49,712 nucleotides of DNA from Antrihabitans stalactiti (lineage in GTDB: Bacteria; Actinomycetota; Actinomycetes; Mycobacteriales; Mycobacteriaceae). Location of the stretch: positions 1 to 49,712 of the forward strand of contig NZ_VCQU01000020.1 in the NCBI RefSeq assembly GCF_012932915.1, read 5' to 3'. The number at the start of each line of letters is the position of its first letter. The first letter of the stretch is position 1. Positions 43,764 through 49,712 of this stretch are shown piece after piece. The translations under genes and the position numbers were made by a program. The notes under the pieces were generated by a model. It made no database searches and had not been told where the DNA came from. It saw only the letters and a program-made list of their open reading frames with translations.

Positions 43764-44378
43764 GTGGACGACATTGCATCGCACGATCTGCCCGCAACAC
43801 CGCCGAGTGCGGAACTGACGACCGAGCGCGAGGGCAAGATCAGGGTGTCCATGATCGCTCTATGCGGTTGCTGGGGATGTACGTTGTCGTTCCTCGACAT
43901 GGACGAGCGGATCCTGTCGCTGACGACGAAGATCACGATCGAACGGTCGTCGCTGACCGATATCAAGCGCATAAAGCGACGAAGTGCGATCGGATTCATC
44001 GAGGGCGGTGTCGCCAACGAGGACAACATCGAGACGCTGCGTCACTTCCGCGAGAACTGTGACATCTTGATTTCGGTTGGGGCGTGCGCGATCTGGGGCG
44101 GGGTGCCGTCCATGCGGAACGTCTTCGAGCTCAACGACTGCCTTTCGGAGGCATACATCGATTCGCCGACGGCGGTACCGCACGCCCTCCCGATCGTCCC
44201 TCGGCACCCGGACATCCCGCGACTCACGACGAAGGTCTATCCGTGCCACGAGGTGGTGAAGATGGACTACTTCATTCCCGGATGCCCACCGTCGGCGGAT
44301 GCGATCTTCGACGTACTGGACGATCTGATCAGCGGCCGACCGGTCCAGCTGCCCAAATCACTCAATCACTACGACTGA
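43764..44378 (+). CDS. hoxY: Hydrogenase small subunit HoxY
   Basis: A 204-residue small subunit. The proximal [4Fe-4S] ligands come from CGCWGC (34-39), GAC (Cys108) and PGC (Cys174); a further Cys161 is in YPCHEVV. LSFLDMDERI follows as in soluble hydrogenases. The GTG start at 43764 gives a 29-residue N-terminal extension before the conserved core, longer than typical HoxY. HoxY and HoxH make the H2-cleaving module. Confidence 0.9.
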   Translation: MDDIASHDLPATPPSAELTTEREGKIRVSMIALCGCWGCTLSFLDMDERILSLTTKITIERSSLTDIKRIKRRSAIGFIEGGVANEDNIETLRHFRENCDILISVGACAIWGGVPSMRNVFELNDCLSEAYIDSPTAVPHALPIVPRHPDIPRLTTKVYPCHEVVKMDYFIPGCPPSADAIFDVLDDLISGRPVQLPKSLNHYD

Positions 44379-44392
44379 TCGGGAGAACGGGC

Positions 44393-45859
44393 GTGAGCAG
44401 AAAAATTGTCATCGATCCGGTCACCCGTATCGAAGGGCATGGGAAGGTCACAGTCCATCTGGACGACGACAACAACGTCGTCGATGCCAGGCTGCACGTC
44501 GTCGAATTCCGCGGTTTCGAGAAATTCGTTCAAGGCCACCCGTATTGGGAAGCGCCGATGCTGATGCAACGCATCTGCGGAATCTGCTTCGTCAGCCATC
44601 ATCTGTGCGGTGCCAAGGCGCTCGACGACATGATCGGCGTGGGCTTCGGATCCGGAGTCGGTCTCACGGCAACGGCCGAGAAGGTCCGCCGACTCGGGCA
44701 TTACGCGCAGATGCTGCAGTCCCACGCCACCGCCTACTTCTACCTCGTCGTTCCGGAAATGTTGTTCGGCATGGATGCCCCGCCCGAACAGCGCAATATT
44801 CTCGGCCTGATCGAGGCGGACCCGGACCTAATCAAACGCGTAGTCATGCTGCGCAAGTGGGGCCAAGAGGTCATCAAGGCGGTCTTCGGTCGCCGAATGC
44901 ACGGCATCAGCTCGGTTCCGGGCGGGGTCGACAAGAGTCTCAGCAGCGCTGATTGCGACCGGTTCCTCAACGGCGAAGACGGCCTGCCGTCGATGGATCA
45001 AGTGATCGACTACGCGCAGGACGGTCTCCGGTTGTTCGCGGAATTTCACGAGAAGCACCGCGGCGAGGTCGATGGTTTCGCCGTTGTGCCCGCGTTGAAC
45101 ATGTCGTTGGTCGACGCCGACGGCAACGTGGATTACTACCACGGAAGACTGCGCATCGTCGACGATCGTAAGGAGATAGTCCGCGAAATCGACTATCACG
45201 ACTACCTCGACCATTTCTCCGAAGCGGTGGAGGAGTGGAGTTACATGAAGTTCCCTTTTCTGACGGAGCTCGGGCGAGAAAAGGGTTCCGTGCGAGTCGG
45301 TCCGCTCGGTCGGATGAACGTCACTACATCACTGTCGACACCGCTCGCCCGTGCCGCGCTCGAACGATTCCACGCATACAGCGATGGCGCAGCGAACAAC
45401 ATGACGCTGCATACCAATTGGGCCCGTGCGATCGAGATACTCCACGCCGCGGAATTGATCAGAGACTTGTTGCAGGATCCCGCCGTCCGTGGCGACGACC
45501 TTCTCGTTGCTCCCGCCGACGGCGCATGGACCGGCGAGGGAATCGGCGTCGTCGAAGCGCCGCGGGGCACGTTGTTGCACCACTATCGCGCTGGCCCCGA
45601 ACGTGAGATCACGTTCGCGAACCTCATTGTCGCCACGACACACAACAATGCCGTCATCAACCGCACAGTACGGTCGGTCGCCGACGCCTTCCTCGGCGGA
45701 AAGCGCAACATCACCGAAGGCATGATGAATGCGATCGAGGTCGGAATACGGGCATACGATCCGTGCCTGAGTTGCGCTACGCATGCCCTGGGCGAGATGC
45801 CGTTGATCGTCACCGTCTACGACTCGGCGGGCGAGGTAGTCGATGAACGCATTCGGTGA
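44393..45859 (+). CDS. hoxH: [NiFe] hydrogenase large subunit HoxH (group 3d-type)
   Basis: A 488-residue catalytic subunit that oxidises H2. NiFe ligands are Cys62 and Cys65 (RICGICFVSHH, L1) and Cys458 and Cys461 (DPCLSCATH, L2). The 24 residues after His464 (ALGEMPLIV...) are the cleavable C-terminal extension removed during maturation. The GTG start 44393 has GGGAGA upstream. hoxW overlaps its end by 17 bp. No hyp genes are in the window, so metal-centre assembly must come from elsewhere. Confidence 0.94.
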   Translation: MSRKIVIDPVTRIEGHGKVTVHLDDDNNVVDARLHVVEFRGFEKFVQGHPYWEAPMLMQRICGICFVSHHLCGAKALDDMIGVGFGSGVGLTATAEKVRRLGHYAQMLQSHATAYFYLVVPEMLFGMDAPPEQRNILGLIEADPDLIKRVVMLRKWGQEVIKAVFGRRMHGISSVPGGVDKSLSSADCDRFLNGEDGLPSMDQVIDYAQDGLRLFAEFHEKHRGEVDGFAVVPALNMSLVDADGNVDYYHGRLRIVDDRKEIVREIDYHDYLDHFSEAVEEWSYMKFPFLTELGREKGSVRVGPLGRMNVTTSLSTPLARAALERFHAYSDGAANNMTLHTNWARAIEILHAAELIRDLLQDPAVRGDDLLVAPADGAWTGEGIGVVEAPRGTLLHHYRAGPEREITFANLIVATTHNNAVINRTVRSVADAFLGGKRNITEGMMNAIEVGIRAYDPCLSCATHALGEMPLIVTVYDSAGEVVDERIR

Positions 45860-46334
45860 CGGTCCGACGGTCGACCTCCGCGACTTCGACAGCCAGGCCT
45901 GTTTGATCTACGGGATCGGCAACGTCGGTCGGCAGGACGACGGGCTCGGCTGGGCATTCGTCGACCAACTGGAAAACAGCGGACTGTGCCCGAACGCGGA
46001 AACGTATCGGAACTACCAACTGCAACTCGAAGACGCCGACCTCCTCAGTCGCATGCAACGTGTGCTGTTCGTGGATGCGACGAAAGACAAGAACGTCACG
46101 TCGTTCGAGATCCACCAGCCGGCACCGCTGCTGGATTACACCTTCACGTCGCACGCGCTGTCGATACCGGCGGTCCTGGCGACCTGTCAGCAGTGCTTCG
46201 ACCACCTTCCCGACGTGTTCGTGCTCGCAATCCGCGGCTACGAATTCGAATTGCAGGAAGGGCTGACTCCGCGCGCGCGGCGGAACCTCAGCGAGGCAAC
46301 GGCACGTATTTGTGGCACAACGTCATATCGATAG
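45843..46334 (+). CDS. hoxW: Hydrogenase maturation endopeptidase HoxW
   Basis: The 163-residue protein is of the HybD/HoxW type that trims the HoxH C-terminus after Ni insertion. It has the N-terminal LIYGIGNVGRQDDGLGWAFV with the conserved Asp, an acid-rich VLFVDATKD, and the metal-binding His in TSHALSIP. It overlaps hoxH by 17 bp, so it is cotranslated with its substrate. Confidence 0.88.
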   Translation: MNAFGDGPTVDLRDFDSQACLIYGIGNVGRQDDGLGWAFVDQLENSGLCPNAETYRNYQLQLEDADLLSRMQRVLFVDATKDKNVTSFEIHQPAPLLDYTFTSHALSIPAVLATCQQCFDHLPDVFVLAIRGYEFELQEGLTPRARRNLSEATARICGTTSYR

Positions 46335-46424
46335 CGGGACAAAGCCTCTCAACACGGTGCCGAGGCTCGGGTATCCATAGATCCGTCGGGTACAACCTCA
46401 CTTCACGACACCGAAGGTACGACG

Positions 46425-46850
46425 ATGAACCTTGTGACCGCGGGCGACGATACGAGCCCAATCACGGTGCTCTCCACAGCGCAGAGTTGGGAGCTACTCA
46501 GCCAGGGCCGGTTGGGACGACTGGTGCTCAGCGCGGCAGGACGTATCGACATCTTTCCGATCAACTACGTCGCCGACCGCAACCGGATCTACTTCCGCAC
46601 CGCCGAGGGCAGCAAACTCGTCGAACTCACCATTCACGATGACGTGGTGTTCGAGGTTGATCACGTAGGGGAGGGCTCGGGCTGGAGCGTCATCGTTCAC
46701 GGCACCGCTCGCCGCCTCGAAAGCTACGGCGAAATCGCCGCCGTAGAAGAGCTGAATCTACGGTCGTGGATTCCGACTGAGAAACACAACTACGTCGAGA
46801 TCGTGCCAACTGAAATCACCGGACGCCAGGTCCGATTCGGCGAGGAATGA
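46425..46850 (+). CDS. Pyridoxamine-5'-phosphate-oxidase-like split-barrel flavoprotein
   Basis: A 141-residue split-barrel protein: SWELLSQGRLGRLVLSAAG, then IDIFPINYVADRNRIYFRT and VVFEVDHVGEGSGWSVIVHG. Actinobacterial relatives bind FMN, F420 or heme; true PdxH activity is unlikely. It lies 90 bp after hoxW on the same strand and could be the last gene of the hox cluster, though R. opacus uses a different protein (HoxI) at the comparable place. Confidence 0.75.
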   Translation: MNLVTAGDDTSPITVLSTAQSWELLSQGRLGRLVLSAAGRIDIFPINYVADRNRIYFRTAEGSKLVELTIHDDVVFEVDHVGEGSGWSVIVHGTARRLESYGEIAAVEELNLRSWIPTEKHNYVEIVPTEITGRQVRFGEE

Positions 46851-46962
46851 GGCAACGAACGTCGGGGGGTGACGCCGTCGCTGTGACGATCAGCTGTGCG
46901 GGTGGTCGAACGACCGATAGATTAGTGGCACTAGTTCGACCAGCCAGCCGAGTAGGTGCCCC

Positions 46963-47781
46963 ATGCCTCCGCAGCCGCCCAGTGTGCGCAAACTAGCTCT
47001 GACCATCGACGGCAAGACAATCCCTCTGCTAGGCGCCAGCGGCGGACACATCAAGGCGACCGTCAGCACCACATTTTCCGGCACTGGCGGGGCGCCCAAG
47101 CGGCAAATTTCCTCGTATGGTTACGCGGACTTGCGGATCGAATTCGGCATAGCGATGGGCGCTGCGATCCGCGATTGGATCAATGCATTTCTCGGCGGGA
47201 TGCAGACCGCGAAGAGTGGAACTGTACTCGAGCTCGATCAGAACAATCGTGTCAAGGCGTTTCATGATTTCACTGGCGCACGGATAACCGAACTCATAGT
47301 TCCTCAATGCGATGCGAGCAGCACCGCTGCAGGCAAGTTCACTCTCATCGCTGCAGTGAGCAAAGTAGTGCCACGCGCCGGCGATGGCTCGCTGGTGACG
47401 TTCGGACCAGATGCAACAAAGCCCTGGCTACCCGCAAATTTCAGAATCACGATTCCCGGGGTACCGACCACCCACGTCAGCATCATCGACACTTTCTCGT
47501 TCCGCCGCCAATCCAACAGCACCGTTCCCGGCGACCTAGTCACAACCGTCAGCGAGCTCGACGTCAAACAATGGCAGGCGTGGATCGATGACTTCGTAAT
47601 CGCCGGGCACAATGCGCAAAGCAACGAGAAGTCGGGCGCCATCGAATGGCTGGCACCCAATTTCAGCACCGTGCTCGGAAAGCTCACGCTCAACCAGATA
47701 GGCATCTTCGAACTCGCCCGAGCAGAAACCAGCGGCTATCGCGCAAGTTTGTATTTCGAGACCAGCCAACTAGTCCAGTGA
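46963..47781 (+). CDS. Phage-tail-tube-like (gp19-like) protein with internal duplication
   Basis: The 272-residue protein shows two related halves. Half 1 (about 59-134) contains IRDWINAFLGGMQTAKSGTV then ARITELIVPQ; half 2 (about 195-266) contains WQAWIDDFVIAGHNAQSNEK then LTLNQIGIFELAR. This W-I-x-x-F ... S-G ... I-x-E-L pattern resembles the T4 gp19/phage tail-tube fold used by phages and contractile injection systems. No sheath, baseplate or other phage genes are near, so it may be an orphan. Identification is tentative. Confidence 0.5.
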   Translation: MPPQPPSVRKLALTIDGKTIPLLGASGGHIKATVSTTFSGTGGAPKRQISSYGYADLRIEFGIAMGAAIRDWINAFLGGMQTAKSGTVLELDQNNRVKAFHDFTGARITELIVPQCDASSTAAGKFTLIAAVSKVVPRAGDGSLVTFGPDATKPWLPANFRITIPGVPTTHVSIIDTFSFRRQSNSTVPGDLVTTVSELDVKQWQAWIDDFVIAGHNAQSNEKSGAIEWLAPNFSTVLGKLTLNQIGIFELARAETSGYRASLYFETSQLVQ

Positions 47782-48325
47782 ACTGCCATCAATTCGTCAC
47801 AGTGACGTTATGTGGCTGGTGAGCAAGATGTGGTTCAGTGGGAGCAGGTGAGCCCGAAGCGTCACAGTGACGAATTTATGATTTCCGCTGGGTCGAGAGG
47901 GCCGGGCCGGGCCATCGGATCTGGATCGCAATTTCAGTCTCTGCGGTTGTTCTAGTTACGCGGAGGCTGTGACATCAAGTCGACAACGATAGATCACAAA
48001 CTGCCGCAGTAGATTTGGGAATAACAGCGGTTCGGTCCAAGGATATCGCCAGGTCGTTGTTTCGCCGATAATCGACATTATGTCAAGTACACTCCTGCGT
48101 ATTGCATCGGATGAATCAATCTGGCTGCCTGTTCTTCACCCAGGGAGGACTCATCGATTCGGTGGGAATCGCTTACCTGCCCAGCGGGCCCCGAATCTGG
48201 GGGAACCGCGACACGACGGATGCGGCGCGGCGCCACCTGCCGGCGCCAATAATGAATCATCCTGACGCGCTGGGCGTTAACGCTAGACTTGCGCTCACTG
48301 GTGAACCCGCGCGTGAGGTGCTCCG
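47782..48325. other. Gene-poor region with palindromes and short frames
   Basis: This 544-bp stretch has two copies of the 13-bp palindrome CGTCACAGTGACG (47795-47807 and 47860-47872) flanked outward by AATT. Short frames are a 47-codon GTG frame (47812-47955) and a 72-codon ATG frame (48111-48329) that reads SGCLFFTQGGLIDSVGIAYL and overlaps the lipase start as ATGA. The second may be a decayed gene fragment. No RNA gene is seen. Confidence 0.5.
47791..47876. repeat. Two CGTCACAGTGACG palindromes in an inverted arrangement
   Basis: AATTCGTCACAGTGACG (47791-47807) and CGTCACAGTGACGAATT (47860-47876) are inverted copies with one central mismatch, 52 bp apart. Each core is itself a palindrome around a central A. 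Confidence 0.75.
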
Positions 48326-48329
48326 ATGA
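48111..48329 (+). CDS. Possible small ORF or gene remnant coupled to the lipase
   Basis: From ATG 48111 the frame encodes 72 residues with a protein-like core SGCLFFTQGGLIDSVGIAYL and ends TGA at 48327-48329, overlapping the lipase ATG at 48326. An in-frame stop at 48069 limits upstream extension. It looks like the C-terminal part of a larger domain, so it may be a degenerated gene. I do not recognise the family. Confidence 0.3.
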   Translation: MNQSGCLFFTQGGLIDSVGIAYLPSGPRIWGNRDTTDAARRHLPAPIMNHPDALGVNARLALTGEPAREVLR

Positions 48330-49282
48330 TCAAGCGACCATTCGCGAAACTCTGCCTGGTCCTCGCGGTCGGCGCTGCGATGCTCGCTCTCGCCGCGCCG
48401 GTGGCGGTTGCTGATCCCTCCGGCCCCGAAACGACGAGCTTCTCTTCGGCCCTTGCTTACGCGTTGACGCATCCCGACGCCGATGCGCCGGGCGCCAACG
48501 ACTGGTCGTGCCATCCTTCGGCGAGTCATCCGCGGCCGGTCGTCCTCGCCCATGGTCGGACCGAGAACCGGTACGACAATTGGGCCCGGCTGGCGCCCGC
48601 ACTCTCGCGTGCAGGGTATTGCGTGTACGCCCTGAACTATGGGCACGAGACCGAGAGCGTCCTCGGATTGCACCCAGCGATCATGGGGCTCGGTGATAAT
48701 CGCTTGTCCGCGAAGGAATTCGCCACGTTCGTCGATCGGGTGCGGTCGGCGACAGGAGCCACCCAGGTCGACGTCGTGGGGCATTCCCAGGGTGTGCTCG
48801 TGGTACGGCAGTACCTCCGATTCGAAGGTGGTGCCAATCCATCGAACCCGTCGCTGAACAAGGTGAGGACGCTCGTCTCGATATCCGGTGCCAATCATGG
48901 CATCTCCATCCCGGGACTCGAACCAGTCCTCCTGAAGCTGATGGGAGTAGCTGCGCCGATCGTTGGCACTGGGCAACAGCAAGTGTTCGCGGGTTCCGAT
49001 TTCATCGGTGCGCTCAACGACGGCAGCGAGACGATGCCCGGCGTGAATTACATGGCGATCGCCACGCGGTACGACGAGGCCGCGATCCCCTACGGAACCT
49101 CATTCCTCAGTGCAGGCGCGGACGCGACGGTACGCAACGTGACCCTGCAGGACGGTTGCGAAATCGATCTCTCCGAACACTTCGGCATCTCGTACTCGCC
49201 ACGGACGATCGGTTATGTACTCGAGGCGCTCGACGGCAGCGCCCCGCCGCCGCCGTGCCAATTCCAGCCTCCCCTACCGTGA
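48326..49282 (+). CDS. Secreted lipase/esterase, alpha/beta-hydrolase
   Basis: A 318-residue secreted enzyme. A Sec signal peptide (MIKR, hydrophobic core, probable cleavage after AVA at 29) precedes an alpha/beta-hydrolase domain. The oxyanion/entry segment is VVLAHGR (72-78), the nucleophile is Ser154 in GHSQG and the catalytic His is probably His285 in DLSEHFGI. Four Cys (62, 99, 278, 313) could make two disulfides. It resembles class 2 (EstA/LipA-type) lipases of actinomycetes. GAGG precedes the start codon. Confidence 0.87.
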   Translation: MIKRPFAKLCLVLAVGAAMLALAAPVAVADPSGPETTSFSSALAYALTHPDADAPGANDWSCHPSASHPRPVVLAHGRTENRYDNWARLAPALSRAGYCVYALNYGHETESVLGLHPAIMGLGDNRLSAKEFATFVDRVRSATGATQVDVVGHSQGVLVVRQYLRFEGGANPSNPSLNKVRTLVSISGANHGISIPGLEPVLLKLMGVAAPIVGTGQQQVFAGSDFIGALNDGSETMPGVNYMAIATRYDEAAIPYGTSFLSAGADATVRNVTLQDGCEIDLSEHFGISYSPRTIGYVLEALDGSAPPPPCQFQPPLP

Positions 49283-49589
49283 CTCGTTGCGCGACCCATC
49301 GGCGTGCAACCTGTCCTCGCCGGACTTCGCAAAAGCTGGTCGCCCTCGCCGACGGATCCTGAGAGACCGCCGAGTCCTGGGCAGTTCAGGGTTTGCGAAG
49401 TCGGCCACAAACACGTCGTCGGATCGATCACCCGCTGCGGGACCGGTCCCCTGCCTCACACCCGAATAGTACGAGATCGAATACGCAGCTTTACCAGTCA
49501 TTGCCGTCGGTACCCACTTGTCTCGTGACAATTGGTCAGCCGACTCTTTCGTCTTGTCTACACGCCGAAATGGGCCTCGGCCCAGCAAG
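49283..49589. other. Intergenic region before the right-edge IS
   Basis: About 300 bp with no convincing gene. An 11-bp perfect inverted repeat, GACTTCGCAAA (49323-49333) and TTTGCGAAGTC (49392-49402), is the only structure I note. Open frames here have no recognisable domain. Confidence 0.5.
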
Positions 49590-49712
49590 TGTCAGCAGTC
49601 ACGTAATTCCCCACCTCTGAGGGGTTGTCCGTCACGTAATTCCTCACCCGCCGTCACGTAATTCCCCACCCCGTGGGGCGTGTCCGGTCCGGGGTTCGGG
49701 TGCTGCTCAGGT
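49590..49712 (+). mobile_element. Left terminus of an IS21-like insertion sequence (partial)
   Basis: The end begins TGTCAGCAGTCACGTAATTC at 49590. It contains three near-identical 18-bp copies of GTCACGTAATTCCCCACC (49598-49615, 49631-49648 with one change, 49653-49670), with start-to-start spacing of 33 and 22 bp. Repeated subterminal transposase-binding sites after a TG terminus are characteristic of IS21-family elements, whose istA would lie just past the window. The family assignment is inference because no transposase is visible. Confidence 0.5.

Noticed and set aside
49598-49670. Three 18-bp repeats that could suggest a CRISPR array
   Set aside because: Spacings are only 4-15 bp between repeats, the count is three, and they lie at an IS-like end; no cas gene is present.

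Overview
The window looks like chromosomal DNA of a high-GC, mycolic-acid-type actinobacterium (Rhodococcus or a close relative; inferred). The GC-rich codon use, frequent GTG starts, many TetR/CmtR-type regulators, an Rv0458-Rv0459-like ALDH/DUF779 pair and a HoxFUYH hydrogenase of the kind known from Rhodococcus opacus all point that way. I see no rRNA, tRNA or CRISPR array. Both edges carry insertion-sequence ends: an IS terminus and transposase start at 1-115, and an IS21-like terminus with three repeats from 49590 onwards.

Region 1 (1-12.3 kb) holds GtrA, a DUF732 lipoprotein, two paralogous YihY membrane proteins, a TetR-controlled crotonase, an acyl-CoA ligase, an HxlR regulator, an acyl-CoA dehydrogenase-like flavoprotein, an AhpD-like protein and a GAF regulator / aldehyde dehydrogenase / DUF779 unit. 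A family of 50-bp palindromes lies between genes here. Two copies also provide in-frame stop codons, and the first copy is cut by the left-edge IS.

Region 2 (12.3-30 kb) is mixed metabolism and stress: a CitE-like lyase, two MFS transporters (one under a TetR with clear operators), a carboxylesterase, an APC permease, a CmtR-like sensor with a CDF metal exporter, two DHFR-like proteins, MsrA and a thiolase. Region 3 (30-36 kb) has a TetR/Tam unit divergent from an NTF2-like gene, a blue-copper lipoprotein, and a PAP2-DedA-response regulator operon convergent with its probable histidine kinase. The dedA gene appears frameshifted.

Region 4 (36-47 kb) is the most distinctive. An operon of two UbiD-family (de)carboxylases around an SRPBCC protein diverges from TIGR02444-ubiX-hoxF-hoxU-hoxY-hoxH-hoxW-PNPOx. 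UbiX makes the prenylated FMN that UbiD enzymes need, and the Hox proteins form an NAD-reducing [NiFe] hydrogenase. The layout suggests that reversible aromatic (de)carboxylation and H2/NADH metabolism are controlled from one intergenic region. Region 5 (47-49.7 kb) holds an orphan phage-tail-tube-like protein with an internal duplication, a gene-poor stretch with palindromes, a secreted lipase and the right-edge IS end.
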